Source of the DNA: Spinacia oleracea
Taxonomy: Eukaryota > Streptophyta > Magnoliopsida > Caryophyllales > Amaranthaceae
DNA: 64,000 bases
Reading direction: 5' to 3'
Assembly: GCF_020520425.1 (NCBI RefSeq)
Contig: NC_079491.1
Span: forward strand, 7,613,143-7,677,142
The notes beneath the pieces are model-generated. The model had not been told where the DNA came from, did no database searches, and was given only the letters and a program-made list of their open reading frames with translations. This document shows positions 33,214 through 44,488 of the stretch, one piece after another (position 1 is the stretch's first letter; every line of letters begins with the position of its first letter). The position numbers were made by a program, and so were the translations under genes.

Positions 33214-35651
33214 TGTAACACCCCGACCTCTAATTACATTATTAAAGCATAATTAGCAGCGGAATTAACCTAATTGGTCGGGGCATTACCTGCCGTAACT
33301 CCCTCTTGGGAATTACAAGGCAACCATCAATCATAAGATATTAAATCCCAAAAATTAATATAATAATCTTTAATATTACCAAAATAAAGGTGCATAAATT
33401 ACTAAAAGTCTTTAATTAAACTATTAAAACTTAAGGCATAAACTAGGTGGGAATTATTAAAGTGAAATCCTCGCCACTACTCGTTCCCATCGTTCCCAGC
33501 GGTACCTAAAACAGAAAACAAAATAACGGTGAGCCGAAGACTCAGTAACGAACTATTCTAGCAACGTAAATTCATTTCAATTCATTTTATTTAATAACAC
33601 AGGGAGAATAGAATAATGTAAAACATTTTATAAAGTCCTTTATTTAATTCATTTTCAACTTTAGGGTGCACATGCTAGTCGTGGCAAGTATGACATGGTG
33701 GAACGTCTTCCACGATGGACCACTGTCCATAAACATGGGGCCTTGGCCCGAAAACATGAGAGCCTTGGCTCAATGGGCGGATGCCCCATGGGTACATATG
33801 ACCGAGAATCGTAACCTGTGAACATATACTGCCAAACGGACTAGGAATTTCACTTTCATTTATCATGTTTCGTTTAATTTTACATTTTAGCCTTTTTACT
33901 TCAGTAGAAGTAACATAATTCCTTTAGATCATGAGATCATGATAAAACATCATTTAGATCCTGGGATCCATAAAATATCATTTCTTTCCTGGCATCATAG
34001 AGACATCATTTCATTCATGGTTTCTTATAAAGATCGTTTTATAAGAATTTCAATCAATCATATTATAATAAATAATTCAATCAAATCACATTTCATTTCC
34101 CGCAATTCATAAAACATGTCAAAGCATTCAATTCATAAATAAATCATAACATTGTATTTTCATAAACGCATTTATAAGGGAATTGCGGGTACTAGCAATA
34201 GCCGTTACCTCACTTCCGCGATTTGCTAAGGGTTTTCGTTGGTTCGTTCGTCCTGAGCTCCGAGTCCAATTTCTTTCAAAATATTAAATAATTGAATTAG
34301 TACTAAATCGATAAATAAATCAAAATCAATATTTTGTAAATCATAAATTTTATAATTAATGGATTTATAAATAACAAATTTTAATAAAAATATAATTTCG
34401 AAATTTAAAGAAAATTATTATTATTAATCGAAATTTTTAATCGAAATACATATATATTTTATAAATCGATTTTCCTGTAACTAATATTTAAATTCCATTT
34501 GATAAATAAAACTAGAATCTTATTGATAATAAAATCTGAAAAATAATAACCAATTTTTATTAGTAAATATGCATTTATAAAAATTATTAAATCATAAGTA
34601 TTGACAAATTAAAATCTGATAATTATAAATCAATCTTAACTCACCCAAAAGCCCAAAGGGATTATGGCCCAAACTGAATTTAGGTTTGAGGGGGGGATAA
34701 AATCACGTTTCAAAATGAAACTGATTTCTTTTCTTTTTCTTTCAAATGAAGTCACAAGCAGGGGAGGGGAGAGAGACGCACGAGGAGGAGGAAAGGGAGG
34801 AGGGAGGAGGGAAAGGTGGCGGCTGGGTTTAGGTGGCTCGACGCCGGAGGGCGGTGAGGGTGGTGGGGTTTTTGTGGTGGCAGAACGAAAGGAGAGAGGG
34901 AGAAAGGGGCGCGAAGGAGAGGAGAGACAGGGGAGAGGGGGGGTGTTTCGTGGGTGGTTCTGGGCGGCGACAGGGCGGTGCGGCGATGGCAGCAGGTGGT
35001 TGCCTAGGTGGTGAAGGTGGCTGGAGGTGGTGGTGCGTGGTGTGGTGGTGCTGCGAAGAGAAAAGGGAGGGGGAAACAGGGGAGTGTCGAAGGGGGGGAA
35101 GAGCAGGGACGAGGGGTGGTGTGTGCGGTGGTGCTGGGGCGACGGTGGTCGGGGGGGTTGAGGTGGTTGGTTGGATTGAATCACCAAAAATTGAAATTGA
35201 AATTGTGTTTTGTTGTTGAAATTCCACCTTAAATTTTCTGAATTTGTAAGTAAGTAGAGTGAAGAACAAGGTGTATTCCTTGGGCTCCAAGGAGTGAACT
35301 TGGACAGAATTTTGAGGGAAGGAAGGAAGTATTGACTTCCTGGTTTGAGCGTGGGGAGCAAGAAAATAAAACTGACATCTTCATTTTTTTTTTTTTTTAA
35401 TAATAAATTCACAATATTTGGAAAAAATTCAGAATTTGTAATAAAATGTTTAATTAAAATAATTCCTTAAAAATAAATAAATTATCGTTAACGAAAATAA
35501 ATAATCCGGTTTATAAATTTATCGTTTAAAATAATTCGTAAAAACGATTAAAATAACGAAATTCGATTATTCGTAATTTAATTAAAACGAAATTAAGTTA
35601 ATAAATATTTTCAATTTTAATAAATCGAATTTAAAATTTCGGGGTATTACA
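33214..35651 (-). repeat. Gypsy 5' LTR (2438 bp)
   Basis: Partner of 25842-28282; in element orientation this is the upstream LTR and should hold the promoter. The substitutions I can point to include gcattacctgccg versus cctgtcg near 33290, gaccactgtcc versus gaccgctgtcc near 33720, and ggcggctgg versus ggcagctgg near 34820. Similarity above 99 percent is estimated by eye, not computed. Confidence 0.95.
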
Positions 35652-38600
35652 CAAGATCAGAGTGTTGAGTAGAAGGGAGGACCTTAGTAAGAACATCAGC
35701 AAGTTGTGCAGCAGTAGGTACATAAGTTAGTTCAATCAAGCCCTCTAAAACCTTATCTCTTGTGAAATGACAATCTAGCTCTATGTGCTTCGTTCGTTCA
35801 TGATGGACAGGATTTTTAGCAATGTGTATTGCAGATTGATTGTCACACTTGAGTTGAATAGGAGTAAGATTAGAAAGTCCCATTTCTTGTAAAATTCTGA
35901 CTAGCTAAGTCACTTCAGAAGCAGCTGCAGCCATGGCTCTATACCAGCTTCAGAAGAAGATCTAGAAATGGTGCTTTGTTTCTTGGACTTCCATGATATA
36001 GGGCTAGAACCAAGAAGAGTGATGTATCCTGTAACAGACCTTCTGGTTTCAGGACATGCAGCCCAATCTGAATCACAATAGGCTTGCAGAGTCAACTGAG
36101 AAGAAGGTTGAATGGAGATGCCTTGACCAACAGTGTGAGCAACATATCTCAGTAAATGATGTAAAGCTGCAGTGTGAGATGTCTTTGGAGATTGCATGAA
36201 CTGACTCAAAGTTTGTACTGCAAAAGACAAGTCTGGTCGAGTATGAGTGAGGAAATTTAGTTTACCAACTAAACACCTATATTGTGCTGGATCAATATAA
36301 GGCTCATCCACAGAAGAAGTGAGTTTGAGCTTAGTTGGTAGAGGGGTTTTAGCCACCTTAGAAACATCCATGCCACAATCTGCTAGAAGTTCTCTGGTGA
36401 ACTTAGACTGAGTGAGGAGAACCCCATTCTTCATTCTGGAAATTTCAATTCCAAGAAAATAACTTAGCTCTCCCAAATCTTTGATGCTGAATGTTCTATG
36501 TAGATGAGCTTTTAGAGAAAGAATAGCTGTTGTATCTGGGCCAGTAACCAGAATGTCATCCACATAAACTGCTACCAATGTGTATGCATGGTTGGTTCTT
36601 TTTGTAAAGAGAGAATAGCCATTTTTGGACTGAACAAAACCAAGTAGGAGAATCTCAGCTGTGAGCTTAGCAAACCATTGCCTGCTAGCCTGTTTTAAAC
36701 CATAAAGTGACTTTTTAAGCCTACATACTTTGTTATCAGGATTGGGAATACCATCAGGGACCCTCATGTAAACTTCTTCTGATAAATCACCATGTAAGAA
36801 GGCATTGTTGATGTCCAATTGGTGAATTTCCCAAGCATTGTTGACAACCAAAGCAATCAAACACCTTACAGTAGCCATCTTGACTACAGGTGAGAAGGTT
36901 TCTTCATAATCTATCCCATATTTTTGTGTAAAACCCTTTGCTACAAGCCTTGCTTTATATCTTTCTACTGAACCATCTTTCTTCAGCTTGATCTTGTAAA
37001 CCCATTTGCACCCAATAGCCTTTTTACCCTTTGGAAGAAGACAGATTTCCCAAGTACCATTGTCAGTGAGAGCTTGAATTTCTTTGTTCATAGCTGCAAG
37101 CCATTCAGATGATTGAGAAGCTTCCAAAAAACTAACTGGTTCCTGTGTCTGAACCACATGATTGACTAATGTTTTGTGTTGCAAAGGGAGATCTTGGTAC
37201 TGAACAATGTTACACCAGCTATTAGTAGAAGTCAAACAGACATAATCATCTAACCATGCTGGACTTTTGTGTCTTCTGGTTGATTGTCTAGGCTGAGTAG
37301 GTTGTGTATTAGGAATAGTGTGATCAACTGGTGGTTGATCAACTGTAGACTGAGTAGACTGAGAGATGGAATCTTGAGTGTTTGTGGATTATGAAGGAGA
37401 TGTGTTTGATGGAGAGAATGTGTTTGATGGAGAGAATGTGTTTGAGGGTGAAGTGGATAAGTGAATGAGCTCTGGTGTAACTTGAAGGGCATCTGGTATA
37501 TCAAAACCAGTTTGGAGATCAAAAGGAGTGTGTACAGGAAGAAATATGGGATTGGAATCTGTGTTTTGATTTGCTGAAATATGGAATGGAAAATGTTTTT
37601 CATGGAATACAACATCCCTAGAAATAACAATCTGTTTTGTTTCTAGGTTAAGCATTCTGTAACCCTTTTGATCAGGGGGATAACAAACCAAAACACATGG
37701 AGTGGATCTAGGATGAAACTTGGATCTGTTAACCTTAATAGTTGAGACATAACCAAGGCACCCATAGACTCTTAGATGACTCAAACTTACTGTGGTCTGG
37801 TTGAGTCTTTCATAAGGAATTTCAAAATTAATACTACTCAAAGGCATTATGTTGATCAGATGTGTTGCTGTCAATAAACATTCACCCCAAAACCTCATTG
37901 GAAGTCTAGACTGAAAGAATAATGCCCTTGCAGTTTCAAGCAAATGCCTATGCTTCCTTTCAACAACTCCATTCTGCTGTGGAGTATCAGTACAGCTCTT
38001 TTGGTGTTTGATTCCATGGCTTTGAATCAGGGATAACATTCTCCCTTCACAGAGTTCCTTTGCATTATCTGTTCTAAAACACTTAACCTTTAAACCAAAC
38101 TGAGTATGAATATATATCAAAAAATTTGACAAAATATCAACAGAGTCAGTCTTGTGTTTCATCATAAAGGTCCATGTATTTCTTGAAAAATCATCTACAA
38201 TTGTGAGAAAGAAAGTACAATTATCATGAGTTTTGACCCTATAAGGTCCCCAAACATCAATGTGGAGTAAATAAAAACATTGAGTTGTCTTAGTATGACT
38301 TTCTGGAAAAGATAGCCTAGACTGTTTGGCTTTTGGACAAATTTGACAGAAACTATCACTATTTCTACCAATAGAAGGCAGATCTTTATTCACCAAATGC
38401 AGCTTGTGAAAAGGTAGATGGCCCATTCTTAGATGCCACAACTTAATGTCTTCACTGACTGTGACCAAAACTTCTGAGTTACTTTTATTCTCCTGTCCCT
38501 GATTTCCTTCAATGACAACATATAATCCTGAATCAACTTTACCAAGAACAACTGATCTTTTCTGTGAAAGCCCCTGAATCATACACTTGTCATGAGTAAA

Positions 38601-39938
38601 GATGATGTTGCATGATAAATCTTGGCAAAGTTTGTGAGTGGAGATCAAATTAAACTGACAACTAGGAACATGAAGAACATTGTGTAGTGTAATGTCTTGG
38701 CTAATCTTAACATCACCAACATGTGCAACTTGAACTTTCTTACCATCTGCTACTGTAATTGTCTTAGCATCTTTACCAATCACAGAAAATGTATGAAACA
38801 GATCTAGGTTTGAACATATGTGATCAGTTGCACCACTATCAATAATCCACTTAGAATTAAAAGATGTGATAAGACAAGTACCTGCCATGTTTACTTTACT
38901 ATCAGTGGATTGTTGCTCAGTATTGTTGATCAAGCCCAAGAACTGATGGTATTGTTCTTCTGAAATGTGAGTGATGTGTTCTTCATTCTGTGCATCATCA
39001 TCACCTTTTATCACTCCTACAAATTTATTGTTTCTGTGAGTAGGTGGATACCCATGAAGCTTCCAACACCTCTCCATAGAGTGCCCTGCCATATTGCAAT
39101 GATTGCAAAAATAAGAGTTCCTTTTGTGAGAAACTGCAAACTTATGATTTCCAGGTCCTTGTATCATCTTTGGCTGAAAATTCTTATTGTTACTGAAGTT
39201 ATTCCTTCTATCACCAGCAGCAGCAAACACCATTGGCTTAGGTTCCTGATCTTCTGACATTTGTTGTTGTTTCTCATCTTGAATCAGTAGCCTATATGCA
39301 GTTGTAATGCTAGGTAATGGATTCATCATCAAGATATTAGTTCGAACTTGTGCATGTTTCTTGTGTAATTTCATCAGAAGTTGAACCAATCTTTCCTCTT
39401 CTTTTTCTTGCAAGAACTCCTGGCTAACATTGCATGTGCAACCAGTACAAACACACACTGGTACAGCCTTAGCACTACTCAACTCATCCCATATCATCTT
39501 GAGTTTGGTAAAGAAATCAGTGATACTACTATCACCTTGAGAAATTTCACTTAGATTCTGTTGTAAGCCATAGAACTGTGGACCTGAAGTTACTGAGAAT
39601 CTTTCCTCCAAATCTTTCCAGATTTCCCTTGCAGTTGACAAAAACACTACACTCTTAGCAATAGTAGGACTTAAGGATCTCAACAGATAAAACATCACCA
39701 TACTGTTGCACCTGTCCCAAGCTTGGAAATCAGCATGATTAATGGCTGGTTTAGGTAGTGAACCATCAATAAAACGAACTTTGTTCTTGACTGCAAATGC
39801 CAATAAGATACCCCTTTTCCATTCAGAATACCCTTCTCCATCAAATTTGTCAGAAACCACAGCTGCATATGGATTTTCAGATGTGTGTATGAAATATACA
39901 CTGTTGGGGTCTTGCATTGTGTTGATAGGTGTTTCCAT
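35652..39938 (-). pseudogene. Copia Gag-Pol, disabled by stops, a frameshift and an insertion
   Basis: Reading starts at ATG 39938 (METPIN). Gag carries a CCHC knuckle (CNHCNMAGHSMERC); protease is DSGATDH; GAG-pre-integrase and integrase follow with TVDD, RTDNAKE and NGVVERKHR signatures; then RT with LDINNAFLHG and YVDDILV, and copia RNase H (KCDNQSAIHIAKNP, ADVLTK). Lesions: an in-frame TAA at 37389-37391 between integrase and RT (the frame is the same on both sides), a one-base frameshift near 35945, an in-frame TAG at 35905-35907, and the gypsy insertion after 35652. The remaining C-terminal codons lie at 25785-25841. The element can no longer make a full polyprotein by itself, but the low number of lesions suggests it is not very old. 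Confidence 0.9.
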
Positions 39939-40125
39939 TGAAACTGAGAAAAGATCAGGAACTTTGAGAAGAGTGGATTTGAGTTTGATTTTCTTTGAAT
40001 TGAGTTGAAAATTTTGATTTGATGAATGTTCAATTGGATCGATCAAACAGATTGTTGAACTTTCTTTGTTCTGGTTTTGCGGATTATAGAATCGAAGTGG
40101 CAGGATCAAACCTGCTCTGATACCA

Positions 40126-40548
40126 TGTGAAAGTTCAGAATCAGAACTTCATTTAGAGAGAAAGAGAGGAGAGATTTCTTATTTAGTTCTTGAAGAAGTA
40201 ATTACATCAAAAATCGAGCATGACTATGTACAAGTATTTATAGTCATGCTAGCAAGCTTAGTCTATTACAAGGAACTGATCAGCTAGATCAGTTAGTTAG
40301 TTACGTACAACTTCAACTAACTAGGAATAGACTCTAACAACTTCTCTAACAACCTGTGTACATGTCACCAATCTGTGTGCTCAGGTGACATGTCACCAAT
40401 CCTTGCATCAGAATCAGCTAGAGTAAACAGTTGTGATAGCAAGGCAGTTAGAAGTTTGCTCTTGTGCTTGTTGTCAGCAGTAGTGCTATGATCAATTGCA
40501 TTGTGTTTGTTGCTGCCAGCATCCATGCTATGATCATGGACTCCAATA
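40126..40548 (-). repeat. Copia 5' LTR (423 bp)
   Basis: Matches 25379-25784 apart from two extra short segments (13 and 4 bases) and a few substitutions. The 13-base segment contributes a tatttatag word, which could be part of the LTR's TATA region. It is followed by the target duplication ggaat. Confidence 0.93.
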
Positions 40549-40948
40549 GGAATCGCGTTCAAGCTGTATTTTACCTATACTTGCGTTACCTTGTGTGGAG
40601 CTATTGCCTATTGGGATTACATTTGATCACTTTTCTATAGGCCTAGACTTGAATAAATCGACACTCAATGCAAAGACAAGAATTGATGCCTCATTATCTT
40701 TTATTTCTTCTAAAAATGAATGTAAAATGAGATGGTGATGTGTATAATAGTAGAAGTGGGGCTATAATAACATGTTTTGAATTGTTGTGTAATAAATGGT
40801 CTCACAGTACAGTAGAACAAAGCGTAGGCTAGTTGTTCTCTCTTATCTCGTGAAAACAGTAAGCAACCAGGAGATACTACAAATATTGGTCCCGTTTTGC
40901 TTTTGGTAATAATATCAAAAAAATTGCATGGGGAAGTGACTGGGCGCC

Positions 40949-41251
40949 TGGAGGTAAAATGGCTGTGGGCCAGGGTTTGCCCGATGCCTGACCCGGTCCG
41001 ACCTGAGCAAAAAAAAAGAACATCCCGACACAAGCACGAAGTTATGGGCCGTGAAATGGGCCACAATTTTTGAAAAACACGACAAAATACGTTAAATTTA
41101 GTGAAATTAGGCACAACCCGAGGGCCTAGGCCTTATTTTGAAACTTTCGGCCCAGCCTAACCCGATACAAAGTGGGCTTTGCGTGGAACGGACCCGTAGA
41201 CTCGGCCCGAAGCATGACCCAGACCGGGCCACAACTGTATTTACCCGGTGG
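40949..41251. mobile_element. hAT-like non-autonomous element (GGGCC-rich)
   Basis: Left ggtaaaatggctgtgggccagg and the reverse complement of the right side (gggtaaatacagttgtggcc, then cgg) form imperfect inverted repeats. The interior carries the ggcccgaagcatgaccc and gcccagcctaacccgatac wording also seen, diverged, at 21652-22021. Boundaries are approximate and no target duplication was secured. Confidence 0.5.
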
Positions 41252-41578
41252 CCATGAATCACCCTGATTTGTATAAAGTGGCGAATCTTGAACGATTAAT
41301 AAGTTTGCTAATAGAAAAATTAATCAAATATAGGGTAAAATTTACTACGTATACGATAACACTCAAATTCCGAAGGGGTGTGAACTAAAATTCCACTATA
41401 AAATCTTCGGTTTGAGGGGCAGTGAAGCCTGGCCCGTTTAGGTCACTCAACAAAACAAACATCAAACGCATATAATTCACAAATTCTTCCAGTTGAATAG
41501 TTGATGATGAGGTAACGCTTTCTGCCTATGCTCATCAGAAAACTTGTCAATACAAAGGTTACAACTTACTCCGCACTA

Positions 41579-41738
41579 ACTAATTGCTTGTTGGTTCAAT
41601 GGGCTGAACTTGGTAGGGTGAATCCGTGTTCGATCCCCCGCAACAACAATTGGGAGGGGACTGAAACCTAACCACCCAGAACTCGCCCCGAATCCGGCCT
41701 AGCCCTAAGGGTGAACCGGATGCTAATACAAAAAAAAA
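41579..41738 (+). mobile_element. tRNA-derived SINE with 18-bp target duplication
   Basis: The + strand carries a box B-like gtgttcgatcccccgc about 45 bases from the start, a body with two gaaccgg/aatccgg-type motifs, and a terminal A10 run (about 41729-41738). Perfect 18-base direct repeats acaacttactccgcacta flank it at 41561-41578 and 41739-41756. The intact duplication and pure A-tail suggest a fairly recent insertion. Confidence 0.88.
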
Positions 41739-42775
41739 ACAACTTACTCCGCACTACTGTAGTTTTTAACTATACTTTCAAAAGGTATAGTTAAGTAAGA
41801 TTATACCGCATTTTTTTGCATTGCATAATGCATCCCACATATTTTTTAAAAGGGAAAACATGATTACAGAAGAATAAATGATGGTTTAGCAAGTTAACAT
41901 CAAAAGCGTCAAAATCCAAAATGACACTTTAGAATGTCGGCAACTCAGCATGTAGTTGTTGACATGTCGCAAGCAGCTTAAGGTCTTGATCACATGAAAA
42001 AGACGTCCAAATTTGTAATAATTTATATTTATTGTTTTCATTTTTTCAAGATAATTATGGATTTATAGGTTAACTTAACTTGGAGGTTGGGCTTTCGATA
42101 CTCAATCCTCTCTTTAATCCTATGACTTCAGATACTTCTCAATACTGTAAGACTTTAATTAATGAAACTAGTTGACATTCACATCTTTAGGGTAGAAGAT
42201 CGCGCGTATTTACTAACAAAAAAAAAAACCCCTTTAATTAACATGTGTAACATGTAGTACTTGGTGTGGCCGTGTGGGACACATGACACTATAAAACTTT
42301 TTAAATACCTGTCTTCTATGTGAAAACTCATTGATTTCAGGTTTGGACATCATAGTGAAGTATGAAAAAAGCTACGTCTAGACGCTTACAGCTCTCCAAT
42401 CATTTACGTAGTCAAATGGGTTTTGGCACTCCTTCCCTTTCATATACATTGTACAATTATACTAGTATATACGGAGTAGGAACTAATGATCAAAAGGGGC
42501 ATAAGCTCGGGCTAAGTTTCGGGCCATGTGGCAAAAAACTCGAAAATTGGCCTTTCGGGTCTAAAAAAAAAATTCAAGCCATACCCGTTCTGAGCGACTC
42601 TAAAAATTACTCCAGAATTCCGTAGTAAGACTAGGCTACTAGCAACTATGTTATGTCAACAAACAAATTATTAGTAACTATGTTATGTTACAAAACGAAT
42701 TATTTATGTTTGTTTCCCGGTGTTTAAAGACCATATTCCTCTCACCATTTCACTTTTCTGCTCTAGTTGATTATA

Positions 42776-43077
42776 CTTCTTACGTCCCGGAATACTTGCA
42801 TCACTTTCTTTATAAAGCCGTCCCGGATTACTTACACCGTTTTTATTAATATTAAACTTTTATAAATATTATATCAACTACCCCCTCCACATGTCAATTT
42901 GTGAACCCATGCACCCTCCCCTACCCCTTATCCCCTTTAAAAAGTTGAAAAATATACCTACCTATATTAAAGAATATCCCACTATCAACTACTACCATCT
43001 AATTAAATAATAAGTCAATTACTATGTATTAAACTCTGTGCCGATCAAACCGGTTCAAGTATCTCGGGACGGAGGAG
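42776..43077. mobile_element. Stowaway-type MITE
   Basis: The left end cttcttacgtcccggaatac and the reverse complement of the right end (ctcctccgtcccgagatact) match as terminal inverted repeats. TA flanks both sides (42774-42775 and 43078-43079). The interior shares words with the MITE at 17881-18196, so they are relatives. Confidence 0.85.
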
Positions 43078-44421
43078 TACAATTGATATAATATGCTCAA
43101 ACATAAGTGTTACGAGTATCCATAAACGGAGAGAGTAGCAATCATACAATATCCAAATGGTATAGAACGTTCACTTAATGGAACAATATATGACAATGAC
43201 TTGACAATATTTTTTAGGATCAACTACCTAAAGGCTAAAGCTTGTCCATAGTTTACTCTTTTGCAAATGCAGTACACTTCTTATTTTCAAAGGTGTCCTT
43301 AGTTTTATCATCAGTTCTTCCTCAAGGGTTTCAAAGGGGCCTATATGTCATTCAACGGGCCCTCAATCGTCTCTTGCAAGGGTTTTCCGTAAGGAATCGA
43401 ATATCATACGGACCAGATTATTTTGGTACAGTACACATATATTGTACCCGTATACTTTTTGATTTTTTTTTTTATAAAGATAAGAAGAAAAACTAATACC
43501 TTTTGAATTTTGATACAACTATACAAGTGTTTCAAGTATTCACGCCATAAACCATACGGAGTACTACAGTTTAATCAAAGCATGATAGCACGTCACCTTG
43601 CCTTAAAATCTATTATCTCTATTATATAAGCTAGCTCCTGAGGTCTTTTTTGTAAATTAACTTTTCGTGTCCCCAATTAAATTTACAGAAATACCCTCCT
43701 CATTTTTATGTAGCTCATTCAACCCCCGTGCAAATCAGAAGAGCGTTACTGATGAGAGAGAAAACTGAGGAGCGTTACATTGATTCAGGCCTTCCTCCCC
43801 GTATTCCTCCCGTTTTCTCTCTCCTTCGATCTTCTTCATCTTCCTCAAATCCTCTCCTTCCTCAATCCTTTCATTAAAAAAGGAAAAGAAACGCTCCTCA
43901 TACCTCTCTCAAAAATTAATTCCAGTCTCTTTCTCTCTCCTCATAAACCCTCTCTCACAAAATGGGGAATGAGAAATCGAAACCGAGGTGGTGTCGCCCC
44001 CGTCAACGATGAAAAGGGCGTCCAATTCCATGTACATCGTCTTCTTCCGTGTTCTCCAATTCCCAATCTAAAGATCTGAAATGGGCATCCTTCGAATTTC
44101 AGCATCAAACTTTTTCCCAGAAAATCGAATTGCAAATTCACTCGCGCGCGCTCTCTTTCTCTCTCCCAGGTAACTCACTCAATCTTTCAATTCTCAGTTC
44201 TTTCGATTTCAATTTTTTAAGATTTGGGGAAGAAATCGAGTTCCAGGATCACTCTCTTTCTCAATATTTAGGCTGCTTAGCTAAATTTTTTAAGATTTGG
44301 GTAATTTTTAGGATTTCGGCAAGAAACTCTCCAATTTGAATTTTTATTTTTCGATTTTTGTTTTCGGTTGCATGTAATTTGTTTGATCTTGGTCAGTCAA
44401 TTGAGTTTTTTTATTTAACAG

Positions 44422-44488
44422 GCGAATAGGTCGGTGAATTTGAAGCAGTGTAAGCTTGATGCTCGCCGTGAACAATGGCTTTCTCAAG
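44422..44488 (+). pseudogene. Captured exon-like fragment, unrecognised protein
   Basis: A 67-base open segment preceded by ttatttaacag and followed by gtactg, so it looks like an internal exon. It encodes NRSVNLKQCKLDARREQWLS, then Q and a split codon. A second open segment from 45936, preceded by tttttccaag, continues in the matching phase (V-RSKVEMHQRRR...) and is cut by the LINE sequence at about 45990. I cannot name the source protein. Inside the proposed Helitron this fits a captured partial gene; the alternative is a resident gene disrupted by insertions. Confidence 0.4.

Larger units (their letters stand above)
25842..35651 (-). mobile_element. Ty3/gypsy chromovirus (Tekay/Del-like), apparently intact
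   Basis: A 9.8-kb element on the minus strand inserted in the copia element. The target duplication caaga is perfect at 25837-25841 and 35652-35656. LTRs are 25842-28282 and 33214-35651. Beside the 5' LTR the minus strand reads tggtatcaagagcaaagg, a variant of the initiator tRNA-Met primer-binding site. The polypurine tract aagggggtaagaa abuts the 3' LTR at about 28283-28295. The internal region holds one uninterrupted Gag-Pol ORF with a C-terminal chromodomain. All cis parts and domains needed by the family are visible, so it may be recently active; that is an inference from structure only. Confidence 0.95.
25379..40548 (-). mobile_element. Ty1/copia LTR retrotransposon, interrupted by a gypsy element
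   Basis: Element on the minus strand bounded by LTRs 25379-25784 (3') and 40126-40548 (5'), with a perfect 5-bp target duplication ggaat at 25374-25378 and 40549-40553. The primer-binding site beside the 5' LTR reads tggtatcagagcaggttt on the minus strand, complementary to the 3' end of initiator tRNA-Met. A polypurine tract (ttgagggggg on minus) precedes the 3' LTR. Domains run in copia order: Gag, CCHC knuckle, protease, integrase, RT, RNase H. A 9.8-kb gypsy element (25842-35651) splits the element just before the end of pol. LTR ends read TA..CA rather than TG..CA. Confidence 0.93.
40554..43615. other. Intergenic repeat region between the copia element and the Helitron
   Basis: No gene supported. 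It contains a GC-rich hAT-like element (about 40949-41251), a SINE (41579-41738), a GGGCC-like remnant (about 42490-42600), a Stowaway MITE (42776-43077) and TACGGAGTA-type words at about 42470 and 43555. The rest is AT-rich sequence in which I see nothing. Confidence 0.5.
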
